A DNA stretch of 44,634 nt from Cellulosimicrobium composti (GCF_009711085.1 NZ_WMKA01000033.1:1-44634), one strand, 5' to 3'; counted from the stretch's first letter, positions 15,089-23,629 are shown. The notes: generated by a model from the sequence alone, not told the origin. Numbers and translations: made by a program.

Positions 15089-18000
15089 GCAGCGAGCTGT
15101 TCGAGCTCCCGGAGCCGGCCGGTCCGGCGGTGCGGCTCGTCGCGGCCGACGGCGTCGCGCTCGAGCCGGCCGAGCACGGGCCCGCGACCCCCGAGCCGGT
15201 CCGGCCCACGCTCTCCGCGACGCGCATCGCCGACCTGCTGGGCCGCCCCCGCCCGACGCCCGAGCAGGTCGAGGTCATCGAGGCGCCGCTCGAGCCGACG
15301 CTCGTGGTCGCGGGCGCGGGATCGGGCAAGACGGAGACGATGGCGGCCCGCGTCGTGTGGCTCATCGCGAACGGGCTCGTCGCGCCGGACGCGGTGCTCG
15401 GCCTGACGTTCACGCGCAAGGCGGCGGGCGAGCTCGCCGAGCGCGTCCAGGTGCGGCTCGCGCAGCTCGCCCGGGCCCGCGGGGGCGCGGCGTCGGCGCT
15501 GTCGCTGCTCGACCGGCCGACGGTCGCGACCTACAACGCGTACGCCGCGTCCCTCGTCGGCGACCACGGGCTGCGCGTCGGCGTCGAGCCGGGGTCCCGG
15601 CTCCTCGGCGAGGCGCAGCAGTGGCAGCTCGCGTCCGAGGTCGTCGAGGGCTGGGACGACGACCTCGGCACGGACCGCGCGCTGAGCACGGTCGTCGCGG
15701 CCGTCCTCGGGCTCTCCGGCGCGCTCGGCGAGCACCTGCTCGAGCCCGCGGAGGCGCGCGACCGCCTCGCGGGCATCGTCGAGCAGCTCGACGCGCTCCC
15801 GCTCGGTCCCCGCCAGAAGGCGCGGACCAAGGAGGTGGAGAAGCTCGTCGGGGACGTCGCCGAGCGCGTGCGGCTGCTCGACGTGGTCGCGGAGTACCGG
15901 CGCCGCAAGCGCGCGACGGACTCCCTCGACTTCGGCGACCAGGTCGCGCTCGCGGCGCGCCTCGCGCGCGAGGTCCCGGTCGTGGGCGAGACGGAGCGCG
16001 CCCGGTACCGCGTGGTCCTGCTCGACGAGTACCAGGACACGTCGCACGCGCAGGTCGAGCTGCTCGCGGGCCTGTTCGGCGGCGGGCACCCGGTGACGGC
16101 GGTGGGCGACCCGCACCAGTCGATCTACGGCTGGCGCGGCGCGAGCGCGGGCGGGCTCGCGCGGTTCCCCGAGCGCTTCCCGCGCGCCACGGGCGACAGG
16201 TCGGCCGTGCGCTTCCTGTCGACGTCGTGGCGCAACGACGCCGCCGTGCTCGCCGCCGCGAACGTCACCGCCGCCCCGCTGCGCAGCGCCGGGCAGGGCG
16301 CGTCGGGCGACCGGGTCGAGGTGCCGCCGCTCGGGCTGCGCGACGACGCGGGGCCGGGCACGGTGTCCGCGCACGTCGCCGCGACGGCGGAGGAGGAGGC
16401 CGCCGCGGTCGCCGAGCTCGTCGCGGCGCGCTGGCGCCCGGCGAGCGCGCCGGGCGGTCGCGTCACCGCCGCGGTGCTGTGCCGCAAGCGCAGCCAGTTC
16501 GCCGCGGTCGAGGTCGCCCTGCGCCGCCGCGGCCTGCCCGTCGAGGTCGTGGGACTCGGCGGCCTCCTCACGACGCCGGAGGTCGTCGACGTCCTCGCGC
16601 TCCTCGAGGCCGTGCACGATCCCTCGCGCGGCGACGCGCTCGTGCGGCTCCTCACCGGGCCGCGTCTCAACCTCGGCGCGGCGGACCTGCACGCGCTCGG
16701 GAGCCGCGCCGCGGACCTCGCGCGACACGAGGGCGCGCTCGGGTCCCGCCGACGTGACGCGCCCGAGGACGGCGACGGGCCCGTCGTCGTCGAGGGCGAC
16801 GTGGCCGACCACCGGTCGATCGTCGACGCGCTCGACGACCTGCCCGCGCCGGGGCAGGCCGCGTCCGACGGCCGCACGCTCACGCCGCAGGGCCACGCGC
16901 GCCTGTCGGCCCTGTCGCGGACCCTGCGCGCGCTGCGCGGGCTGACCTACCTCTCGCTCCCGGAGCTCGTCGTCGAGGCGGAGCGCGCGCTCGGTCTCGA
17001 CGTCGAGGCCGTGACGAACGAGGCGCTGCTCGCGTCGCGCAGGCTCGCGGACCCCGAGGCCGTGAGCGACCGCGCGCGCGAGCACCTCGACGCGTTCCGC
17101 GACGTCGCCGCGACCTTCAGCCAGACGGCCGACGTCGTGACGCTCGGGGCGTTCCTCGCGTGGCTCGGGGTGGCGTCGACGCGCGAGAACGGGCTGGACC
17201 TGCCGGTGCGCGAGCCCGACCCGGACGCGGTGCAGGTCATCACGGCCCACGCCGCGAAGGGCCTCGAGTGGGACGTCGTCGTGGTGCCGGGTCTCGTGGA
17301 CGGGGTCTTCCCGACGACGGCCCGGTCGTCGTCCGGCGTCCGCGCGGACAGCGGGTGGCTGACCGACGTGAGCCAGCTCCCGTACCCGCTGCGCGGCGAC
17401 GCCGCGGACCTGCCGGCGTTCCGGTACGACCTCGCGTCCGACACGAAGGAGCTCGTCGCGCGCCGCGACGAGTTCCGCGCGGCGTGCGGCGAGCACCAGC
17501 TCGCGGAGGAGCGGCGCCTCGCGTACGTCGCGTTCACGCGCGCCCGCCGCGAGCTGTACCTCACCGCGTCGTGGTGGCAGACGGGCTCGCGCCCGCGCGC
17601 GCTCTCCCCGTTCCTGCTCGAGCTCGTCGAGGCCGGCGTCGTCGCGGCGGACGGCTGGTCCGCCCCGCCCGGGCCCGACGACACCAACCCGCTCGAGGAC
17701 GTCGAGGTCACGGGCACGTGGCCCGCGCCCGACGACGCCCCCGCGGGCTCCGCCCGCGCGTTCCTGCGCCGGACCGCCGCCGCGGTCGAGCGGGCAGCCG
17801 CCGACCGCGCCGCCGCGGACCGCACGGTCGCCGACGCTGCCGGCCGCGCCGTTGCGGGTCGTGCGGACGTCGGCCGGCCGCGTGGCGACGGTGCGCCGGG
17901 AGGCGACGGTGCGCCGGGTGGTGACGGCCTGCCGGACGGTCGTGAGCCGGGGGGCGGTGCGGCGGGCCTGACGGCTCCGACGGGCGTGCTCGTCGACGGC

Positions 18001-18684
18001 GAGGGCCGCGACCTCGTCGCGCTCGCGCGGGTCCTGCTCGCGGAGCGCGCGGAGCGGTCGGGGCGCGAGGTCGAGCTGCCGCCGCACGTGTCGGCGTCGA
18101 GCCTCGTGCGGCTCGCGGCCGACCGCGACGAGTACGCGCTGCACCTGCGCCGCCCGGTCCCGGTCGAGCCCACGGTGCACGCCCGGCGCGGCACGAGGTT
18201 CCACCTGTGGGCCGAGCGCTACTTCACGACGTCGTCGCTGCTCGACGTCGAGGACCTCCCGGGCGCGGACGACGACGACCTCGACCCTGACGCCGACCTC
18301 GAGACGCTCCAGCGCACGTTCCTCGCCTCGGAGTGGGCCGCGCGCACGCCCCTCGCGGTCGAGGTCGACGTCGAGACGCCCGTGGGCGCCACCGTCCTGC
18401 GCTCGCGCATCGACGCGGTGTTCCCCGAGGAGCCCGAGCACGCGGGCGGGGCGCACGACGCCGTCGTGGTGGTCGACTGGAAGACGGGCCGGGCGCCGTC
18501 GGACGCCGCCGCGCGCAGCGTCCGCGAGGTGCAGCTCGCCGTCTACCGGCTGGCGTGGTCGCGCTGGACGGGCCTGCCGCTGGAGAAGGTCAACGCCGCG
18601 TTCTACTACGTCGCGTCCGACGAGACGGTGCGGCCGCGCCGACTCCTCGGCGAGGCCGAGATCGAGGCTCTGCTCGCGGGCTGA
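15085..18684 (+). CDS. adnB: AdnB-like motor-nuclease subunit of AdnAB
   Basis: 1199 residues. The SF1A helicase motor is intact: Walker A VVAGAGSGKTET (about 75), TFTRKAAGELAER (Ia), LLDEYQDTSHAQ (II, about 311), GDPHQSIYGWRGA (III), STSWRND (IV), ITAHAAKGLEWDVVVVPG (V) and YVAFTRARRELYLT (VI). The C-terminal RecB-type nuclease has VVVDWKTGR (about 1130) followed by VQLAVYRLAW-like QLAVYRLAW; no iron-sulfur Cys set is seen, unlike AdnA. An Ala/Asp/Gly-rich linker (about 895-970), partly built from an 18-bp tandem repeat, joins motor and nuclease. In mycobacteria AdnB is known as the driving motor. The GTG start overlaps the adnA stop, giving equimolar expression. I see no convincing terminator in the 90 bases after the stop. 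Confidence 0.93.
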   Translation: MSSELFELPEPAGPAVRLVAADGVALEPAEHGPATPEPVRPTLSATRIADLLGRPRPTPEQVEVIEAPLEPTLVVAGAGSGKTETMAARVVWLIANGLVAPDAVLGLTFTRKAAGELAERVQVRLAQLARARGGAASALSLLDRPTVATYNAYAASLVGDHGLRVGVEPGSRLLGEAQQWQLASEVVEGWDDDLGTDRALSTVVAAVLGLSGALGEHLLEPAEARDRLAGIVEQLDALPLGPRQKARTKEVEKLVGDVAERVRLLDVVAEYRRRKRATDSLDFGDQVALAARLAREVPVVGETERARYRVVLLDEYQDTSHAQVELLAGLFGGGHPVTAVGDPHQSIYGWRGASAGGLARFPERFPRATGDRSAVRFLSTSWRNDAAVLAAANVTAAPLRSAGQGASGDRVEVPPLGLRDDAGPGTVSAHVAATAEEEAAAVAELVAARWRPASAPGGRVTAAVLCRKRSQFAAVEVALRRRGLPVEVVGLGGLLTTPEVVDVLALLEAVHDPSRGDALVRLLTGPRLNLGAADLHALGSRAADLARHEGALGSRRRDAPEDGDGPVVVEGDVADHRSIVDALDDLPAPGQAASDGRTLTPQGHARLSALSRTLRALRGLTYLSLPELVVEAERALGLDVEAVTNEALLASRRLADPEAVSDRAREHLDAFRDVAATFSQTADVVTLGAFLAWLGVASTRENGLDLPVREPDPDAVQVITAHAAKGLEWDVVVVPGLVDGVFPTTARSSSGVRADSGWLTDVSQLPYPLRGDAADLPAFRYDLASDTKELVARRDEFRAACGEHQLAEERRLAYVAFTRARRELYLTASWWQTGSRPRALSPFLLELVEAGVVAADGWSAPPGPDDTNPLEDVEVTGTWPAPDDAPAGSARAFLRRTAAAVERAAADRAAADRTVADAAGRAVAGRADVGRPRGDGAPGGDGAPGGDGLPDGREPGGGAAGLTAPTGVLVDGEGRDLVALARVLLAERAERSGREVELPPHVSASSLVRLAADRDEYALHLRRPVPVEPTVHARRGTRFHLWAERYFTTSSLLDVEDLPGADDDDLDPDADLETLQRTFLASEWAARTPLAVEVDVETPVGATVLRSRIDAVFPEEPEHAGGAHDAVVVVDWKTGRAPSDAAARSVREVQLAVYRLAWSRWTGLPLEKVNAAFYYVASDETVRPRRLLGEAEIEALLAG
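17884..17919 (+). repeat. 18-bp tandem repeat in the adnB linker
   Basis: Two 18-bp units (17884-17901 and 17902-17919) differ at the last base only and encode G-D-G-A-P-G twice, in the disordered linker between motor and nuclease. Confidence 0.85.
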
Positions 18685-18774
18685 CGTGCCCGCGCGGCCG
18701 CAGCGCGGCTCGCGGGACCGCCATGCTCCGCGGACCGCCCGGCCAGCGGGACAACGGGGCCGAGCGCGGTCCGG

Positions 18775-19695
18775 TCAGTCGGCGTCGTCCTGCGTCGCCT
18801 CGTCGAGGTCGGCGAGCATGTCGAGCGCGTCGGCGACGACGTCGTCGAGACCGTGGCGCACGCCGTGCAGGAGCCAGCGCGCGAGCGCGAGCTCGCCCAC
18901 GAGCAGCGCGCGGTCCACGAGGTGCTTGTCCGTGAGCTCGGTGCGGCGCAGCTGGTACGCCTCCATGACGGAGTCGATCGCCTCGGGCGGCGCCGAGACC
19001 AGCAGCCACGCGAGGTCGTCGGCCGGGTCGGCGACGCGCGCGCTCGCCCAGTCCGTCACCGCGACGACGCGACCGCGCGCCACGAGCACCTGCTCGGGCC
19101 CGAGGTCGCCGTGCACGACGACCGGCTGGAAGCGCCACAGCGACACGTCCTCGAGCGCGGTCTCCCAGCGCCGCAGGAGGTTCGGCGGCACCTTCCCCGT
19201 GGCCGCGGCCTCGTCGAGCTCGGCCATGCGGCGGGACCGGTACTCCTCGACCTCGTACCCGGGCAGGCCCGCGTCGTCGACGATCGTGCGCGGCAGCTCG
19301 TGGACCGCGGCGATGACACGACCCAGGTCGGCGGCGAGACCGGGCCCGGGGCGCAGGGCGTCGACGTCGAGGGGCGTGCCCTCGAGCGCCGGCCCCACGA
19401 CGGCGCGCCCGCCCTCGGGCAGCAGGGCCGTGCCGGCGACGCGCGGCACCGCGAACGACAGCACGCCGGACTCGGCGTAGTGCTGGAGCGAGGACAGGAG
19501 CTCGGCCTCGGCCTCGAGCGCCGCGCCGGCCTGGAGGCTGCGCGGGGCGCGCACGGTCCAGCGGCCGCCGTCGGCGTCGGTGACGATCGCGGTGTCGTAG
19601 TCGCCCGGGTCCTCGACGGGACGCGCGCTGCGGGCGTCCAGACCGGGCACGGCTGCGGTCGCGAGCGCGGCGAGGGTCAGCGGTGAGCGGGGCAC
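18775..19695 (-). CDS. Aminoglycoside/macrolide-phosphotransferase-fold kinase
   Basis: 306 residues of the APH kinase fold. The catalytic loop reads VVHGDLGPEQVLV (about 193): the catalytic Asp is present, but the usual Asn of HxDxxxxN is Gln. The metal-binding motif is VTDWASARVADPADDLAWL, as in APH/MPH enzymes. The N-lobe lies in GRWTVRAPRS to AVVGPALEG. It could phosphorylate an antibiotic or a metabolite; sequence alone cannot decide. The GTG at 19695 lies six bases after TACCGT, suggesting a leaderless mRNA. It is divergent from nudC, with 72 bases between the start codons. The position between adnB and nudC is, as far as I recall, common in Micrococcales. Confidence 0.85.
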   Translation of the reverse strand: MPRSPLTLAALATAAVPGLDARSARPVEDPGDYDTAIVTDADGGRWTVRAPRSLQAGAALEAEAELLSSLQHYAESGVLSFAVPRVAGTALLPEGGRAVVGPALEGTPLDVDALRPGPGLAADLGRVIAAVHELPRTIVDDAGLPGYEVEEYRSRRMAELDEAAATGKVPPNLLRRWETALEDVSLWRFQPVVVHGDLGPEQVLVARGRVVAVTDWASARVADPADDLAWLLVSAPPEAIDSVMEAYQLRRTELTDKHLVDRALLVGELALARWLLHGVRHGLDDVVADALDMLADLDEATQDDAD

Positions 19696-19701
19696 GCGAC
19701 C

Positions 19702-19707
19702 ACGGTA
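19702..19707 (-). promoter_or_regulatory. -10 element of a likely leaderless mRNA (phosphotransferase gene)
   Basis: TACCGT on the minus strand (19707-19702), spacer GGTCGC, then the GTG at 19695. Confidence 0.6.
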
Positions 19708-19755
19708 GTCGGTCACCGCGCACGCCCCGGTCGCCCCACGCCGTGCGGCGTGGCC

Positions 19756-19761
19756 TACGGT
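19756..19761 (+). promoter_or_regulatory. -10 element of a likely leaderless mRNA (nudC)
   Basis: TACGGT ends six bases before the GTG at 19768 (spacer CGAGGG). It diverges from the phosphotransferase promoter about 50 bases away. Confidence 0.6.
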
Positions 19762-19767
19762 CGAGGG

Positions 19768-20868
19768 GTGACCACCCCAGCAGGCCGACCGCCGTCGGGC
19801 ACGCCCGCCGCAGACCCGCCCGCCGCCGCTGCGCCCGCGCCCGCGGGCACCCGGCCGCCGGGCCCGGACCTCCCGCGCACCACGCTGCGCGACCTCCCCC
19901 TCCCGCTCGACGGCGCGGTCGTCGACCGCGCCGCGCACCGCCGCGCCGAGCCGGACCTCGTGCGGACGCTGCGCGCGCAGCCGACGACGCGCGTCCTGCT
20001 CGTGCACCGCGGCCGCCTCGCGCTCGCGGGCCCGACCCCGGCGGACGGCGTCGCGCTCCTCGGGCCGGCGGACGTCGCCGCGGTGGACCCGGTGACCGAC
20101 GACGAGCACGCGCGCTGGCTCTTCCTCGGGGAGGAGGGCGGCGCCGCGTACGTCGCGCTCGTGCTGCCCGACGACGCGGACGCGGAGGAGGTCGACATCG
20201 AGGGCGTGGACGCGTCCGACCCGTTCGCCGTCCTCGCGCGCGAGCGGCACTGGTCGGGGCTGCGCGAGCTCGTCGGCGGGCTCGGCGCCCCGCTCGCGGG
20301 GCTGGCGACCGAGGCGGTCGCGCTCGCGGCGTGGCACGCGAACCACACCCGGTGCCCGCGCTGCGGGGGCCGCACCACGGTGGAGAACGGCGGCTGGACA
20401 CGCCGCTGCGTGGCCCAGGGGATCGAGCTCTACCCGCGCACCGACCCGGCGGTCATCATGACGGTCGTGCACGGCGAGGGGGACGACGAGCGCCTGCTCC
20501 TCGGGCACGCGGCCCACTGGCCCGAGCGGCGGTTCTCGACGCTCGCGGGCTACGTCGAGCCGGGGGAGTCGCTGGAGAGCGCGGTACGGCGCGAGGTCGC
20601 GGAGGAGGTGGGCGTCGTCGTCGGCGACGTCGCCTACCGCGGGAGCCAGCCCTGGCCCTTCCCGGCGTCGCTCATGCTCGGGTTCGCGGCGCGCGCGCTG
20701 ACGACGGAGCTGCGCCCCGACGGCGTCGAGCTCACCGACGCGCGCTGGTTCACGCGCGCCGGGCTGGCCGAGGCCGTGCGCGCGGGCGACGTGCTGCTGC
20801 CCGGGCGGGCGTCCATCGCACGCGCTCTCGTCGAGGACTGGTTCGGCGGTCGCCTGCCCGACGCGTGA
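19768..20868 (+). CDS. nudC: NADH pyrophosphatase / NAD(+) diphosphatase NudC
   Basis: 366 residues. It hydrolyses NAD(H) to NMN(H) and AMP, and relatives remove NAD caps from RNA. The Nudix box GYVEPGESLESAVRREVAEEVG spans about 260-281. It is followed by SQPWPFPASLM, the family signature. The zinc-ribbon region before it shows CPRCGG and RRCVAQG: three Cys, with the fourth expected position occupied by Gln, so zinc binding may be altered or use another ligand. The first 30 residues are a Pro/Ala-rich extension. The GTG at 19768 is supported by the -10-like element six bases upstream; an ATG at 19750 lies before that element. Convergent with the mycoredoxin gene, separated by a strong terminator. 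Confidence 0.93.
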   Translation: MTTPAGRPPSGTPAADPPAAAAPAPAGTRPPGPDLPRTTLRDLPLPLDGAVVDRAAHRRAEPDLVRTLRAQPTTRVLLVHRGRLALAGPTPADGVALLGPADVAAVDPVTDDEHARWLFLGEEGGAAYVALVLPDDADAEEVDIEGVDASDPFAVLARERHWSGLRELVGGLGAPLAGLATEAVALAAWHANHTRCPRCGGRTTVENGGWTRRCVAQGIELYPRTDPAVIMTVVHGEGDDERLLLGHAAHWPERRFSTLAGYVEPGESLESAVRREVAEEVGVVVGDVAYRGSQPWPFPASLMLGFAARALTTELRPDGVELTDARWFTRAGLAEAVRAGDVLLPGRASIARALVEDWFGGRLPDA

Positions 20869-20953
20869 CGGCCGCCCCGGACGCGCGCGGAGCCGGCCCG
20901 AACGCACAGGGCGCACGACGGTCGCCCAGGACGCACGACGGTCCCCGGACGCG

Positions 20954-20989
20954 CGCGGGGCCGGCCCGGACGTCCGGCCCGGCCCCGCG
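20954..20989. terminator. Strong bidirectional hairpin between nudC and mycoredoxin
   Basis: Arms 20954-20971 and 20972-20989 are 18 bases each with one mismatch, and the centre is the palindrome GACGTC (the loop opens inside it). It lies between convergent gene ends at 20868 and 20998. A related direct repeat (GGACGCGCGCGG followed by GCCGGCCC) begins near 20879. Confidence 0.8.
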
Positions 20990-20997
20990 GTGGTGTG

Positions 20998-21264
20998 TCA
21001 GGCGGCGAGGCGCTGCTTGACCTCGGCGAGCGACGGGTTCGTCGCGGCGGAGCCGTCCGGGAAGACGACGGTCGGCACCGTGCGGTTGCCGTCGTTGACC
21101 GACTCGACGAACTCGGCGGTGCCGGGCGTCTCCTCGATGTTCACCTCGGTGTAGCCGATGCCTTCGGAGTCGAGCTGCGTCTTGAGGCGGCGGCAGTACC
21201 CGCACCAGCTCGTCGAGTACATGACGATCGAGCCGGGGTCGGGAAGGGTCGGGGAGGTGGGCAT
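20998..21264 (-). CDS. mrx1: Mycoredoxin-1 / glutaredoxin-like redox protein
   Basis: 88 residues with a thioredoxin fold: VMYSTSWCGYCRRLK (active-site CGYC at 18-21), TVPTVVFPDG with the cis-proline near residue 60, and a C-terminal helix SLAEVKQRLAA. Mycoredoxins reduce mixed disulfides of mycothiol in the cytoplasm; the CGYC motif and this locus (M. tuberculosis Rv3198A lies beside uvrD2) fit that role. The ATG at 21264 has a good ribosome binding site (AGGAGAG, six bases before it); a longer upstream frame has none. It is divergent from uvrD2. Confidence 0.92.
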   Translation of the reverse strand: MPTSPTLPDPGSIVMYSTSWCGYCRRLKTQLDSEGIGYTEVNIEETPGTAEFVESVNDGNRTVPTVVFPDGSAATNPSLAEVKQRLAA

Positions 21265-21395
21265 CGAGGCTCTCCTGTGCGGGTCCGTGCGGCGGTTGCC
21301 GCGGGCGATCGGTCGTGACGGTAACACCGGCGGCCCCCGCGCTGTTCCCGCGGGTGCGTCGTCCCCACCGCCCCCCGCGTGTCACCGAGGCCTGA

Positions 21396-21401
21396 GAGAA
21401 T
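21396..21401 (+). promoter_or_regulatory. -10-like element of a likely leaderless mRNA (uvrD2)
   Basis: GAGAAT ends seven bases before the ATG at 21409 (spacer CGCGGTG). No ribosome binding site is visible. Confidence 0.55.
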
Positions 21402-21408
21402 CGCGGTG

Positions 21409-23463
21409 ATGTCCACGCCACCGGTCTCACGCCCGCCGTCCCTCCGCTCCGCCGACGAGATCCTCGACGCGCTCGACCCGGACCAGCGCGACGTCGCCGT
21501 CGCGCTGCGCGGTCCCGTCTGCGTCCTGGCCGGGGCCGGGACGGGCAAGACGCGCGCGATCACGCACCGGATCGCCTACGGGGTGCGCACCGGCGTGTAC
21601 GTGCCGACGAGCGTGCTCGCCGTGACGTTCACGGCGCGCGCGGCGGGGGAGATGCGCACGCGCCTGCGCGAGCTCGGCGCGACGGGCGTGCAGGCGCGCA
21701 CGTTCCACGCCGCCGCGCTGCGCCAGCTCGGCTACTTCTGGCCCAAGGTCGTCGGGGGCGCGCCGCCGCGCATCCTCGAGCACAAGGCCCCGGTGATCGC
21801 GGAGTCGGCCCGCCGGCTCGGCGTCGGCGTCGACCGCGTCGCGGTGCGGGACCTCTCGTCGGAGGTCGAGTGGGCCAAGGTCTCGCTCGTCACCGCCGAC
21901 GACTACGTCCGCGCGTGCGAGGCGATCGACCGCGAGCCGCCCGCGGGCTACGACCACCAGACGGTCGCGCGTCTCATCACGGCGTACGAGGACGTCAAGA
22001 CGGAGCGGTCGGTCATCGACTTCGAGGACGTGCTCCTCATGCTGGGGGACATGCTCGCGACGCAGGGCGGGGTCGCGGACGAGGTGCGGCGCCAGTACCG
22101 CCACTTCGTCGTCGACGAGTACCAGGACGTCTCCCCGCTCCAGCAGTTCGTGCTCGACCAGTGGCTCGGGGGCCGCGACGAGCTGTGCGTCGTGGGCGAC
22201 CCGTCGCAGACGATCTACTCGTTCACGGGCGCGACGCCGCACCACCTCCTGACGTTCCAGCGCACCCACCCGAACGCCCAGGTCATCCGGCTCGTGCGCG
22301 ACTACCGCTCGACGCCGCAGGTGGTGAACCTCGCGAACCAGCTCCTCGCGCGCGCGGGTCGCGCAGGCGGGGCGCACCAGGCGCTCGAGCTCGTCGCGCA
22401 GCGCCCGGCCGGACCGCCCGTCGCGTTCACGGCGTACGACGACGACGAGGCCGAGGCGACCGGGATCGCCCAGCGGATCTCGCGCCTGCTCGCGGCGGGC
22501 ACGCGGGCGAGCGAGATCGCGGTCCTCTACCGGACGAACGCGCAGTCGGAGGCGTTCGAGTCCGCGCTCGCCGACGCGGGCATCGGCTACCTCGTCCGCG
22601 GTGGGGAGCGGTTCTTCCAGCGCAAGGAGGTGCGCGACGCGATCGTGCTGCTGCGTGGTGCCGCGCGCTCCGCGGACCCGGACGCGCCGATGCCCGAGAC
22701 GGTGCGCGACGTCCTCGCCGCCGCGGGCTGGGCGCCCGAGCCGCCCGCGGCGCGCGGCGCGGCGCGCGAGCGCTGGGAGTCGACGCAGGCGCTCGTCGCG
22801 CTCGCGGACGACCTCGCTGCGCTCGCCGCGGCGTCGGACGCCCCCGCCCCGACGGTCGCGGCGTTCGTCGCCGAGCTCGACGAGCGGGCCTCCGCGCAGC
22901 ACGCGCCCACGGTGGAGGGCGTGACGCTCGCGTCGCTCCACGCGGCCAAGGGCCTCGAGTGGGACGCCGTGTTCCTCGCGGGCATGAGCGAGGGGCTCAT
23001 GCCGATCTCGCTCGCCGAGACCGACGAGGCGGTCGCGGAGGAGCGTCGCCTCCTGTACGTCGGCATCACCCGGGCGCGCGAGCACCTGGAGCTCTCGTTC
23101 GCGCGGTCGAGGAACCCGGGTGGCCGGGCCACGCGCCGTCGCACGCGCTTCCTCGACGGCCTGTGGCCGGACGAGCCGGGCGCGCACGGCCCGCGCCGGT
23201 CGCGCAGCGGGCAGGCGAAGGTGCGGCTCACGGGCGAGTACGACCAGGAGCTGTTCGAGAGCCTGCGCGAGTGGCGCCGCCAGGTCGCGGAGGAGACGGA
23301 CAAGCCGGCGTTCACGGTGCTCGTGGACACGACGCTCGCGGCGATCGCGGAGACCCGGCCGACCAGCACCGCGGCGCTCGCCCGGATCAGCGGGCTCGGG
23401 CCCGCCAAGATCGAGCGGTACGGCGCGACGATCCTCGACATCGTGAGCCGCGCGGAGCGTTGA
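21409..23463 (+). CDS. uvrD2: SF1A DNA helicase UvrD2 with HRDC domain
   Basis: 684 residues. A 3'-to-5' DNA helicase of the UvrD/PcrA group. Motifs: Q-motif region DPDQRDVA, Walker A LAGAGTGKT (about 40-48), TFTARAAGEM (Ia), VVDEYQDVSPLQ (II, about 236), GDPSQTIYSFTGA (III), YRSTPQVV (IV), LASLHAAKGLEWDAVFL (V) and YVGITRAREHLELS (VI). The last 70 residues form an HRDC domain (LAAIAETRPTSTAALARISG). Mycobacterial UvrD2 has, from memory, a tetracysteine module just before HRDC; here that segment contains no Cys at all. The ATG at 21409 is supported by the -10 element seven bases upstream and the lack of motifs before it. Confidence 0.94.
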   Translation: MSTPPVSRPPSLRSADEILDALDPDQRDVAVALRGPVCVLAGAGTGKTRAITHRIAYGVRTGVYVPTSVLAVTFTARAAGEMRTRLRELGATGVQARTFHAAALRQLGYFWPKVVGGAPPRILEHKAPVIAESARRLGVGVDRVAVRDLSSEVEWAKVSLVTADDYVRACEAIDREPPAGYDHQTVARLITAYEDVKTERSVIDFEDVLLMLGDMLATQGGVADEVRRQYRHFVVDEYQDVSPLQQFVLDQWLGGRDELCVVGDPSQTIYSFTGATPHHLLTFQRTHPNAQVIRLVRDYRSTPQVVNLANQLLARAGRAGGAHQALELVAQRPAGPPVAFTAYDDDEAEATGIAQRISRLLAAGTRASEIAVLYRTNAQSEAFESALADAGIGYLVRGGERFFQRKEVRDAIVLLRGAARSADPDAPMPETVRDVLAAAGWAPEPPAARGAARERWESTQALVALADDLAALAAASDAPAPTVAAFVAELDERASAQHAPTVEGVTLASLHAAKGLEWDAVFLAGMSEGLMPISLAETDEAVAEERRLLYVGITRAREHLELSFARSRNPGGRATRRRTRFLDGLWPDEPGAHGPRRSRSGQAKVRLTGEYDQELFESLREWRRQVAEETDKPAFTVLVDTTLAAIAETRPTSTAALARISGLGPAKIERYGATILDIVSRAER

Positions 23464-23529
23464 GGTGCGCCGGTCCCGGCGTCCGGAGGGGCCGGCGAGA
23501 ACTCGTCGAGAAAAAGTCTCGTAAATAAG

Positions 23530-23559
23530 TTGTGCGCCCTGCGAGGTGCGTCATATGGT
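23530..23559 (+). promoter_or_regulatory. whiB7 promoter with AT-rich upstream block
   Basis: A -35-like TTGTGC (23530-23535) and a -10-like TATGGT (23554-23559) are separated by 18 bases. Directly upstream, 23508-23529 (GAGAAAAAGTCTCG then TAAATAAG) is one of the most AT-rich patches in the window. WhiB7 proteins carry an AT-hook and are known to activate promoters with an AT-rich block next to -35, including their own. Start of transcription would be near 23566, giving a leader of about 400 bases. Confidence 0.65.
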
Positions 23560-23629
23560 CGACGAGTCCTGTTGGAGAGGGGCGCGCCGAAAGGTGCGCT
23601 CCGAACGGAGAGAGGGGGTGGGAAAGCTG

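Noticed and set aside
12262-18684. A single 2140-codon open frame on the plus strand
   Set aside because: Its first 940 codons are the Arg-rich shadow of adnA in another frame; the real protein starts at the GTG at 15085 that overlaps the adnA stop.
23546-23629. Upstream ORF starting at ATG 23546
   Set aside because: That ATG lies before or within the presumed -10 element (23554-23559), so it would not be transcribed.
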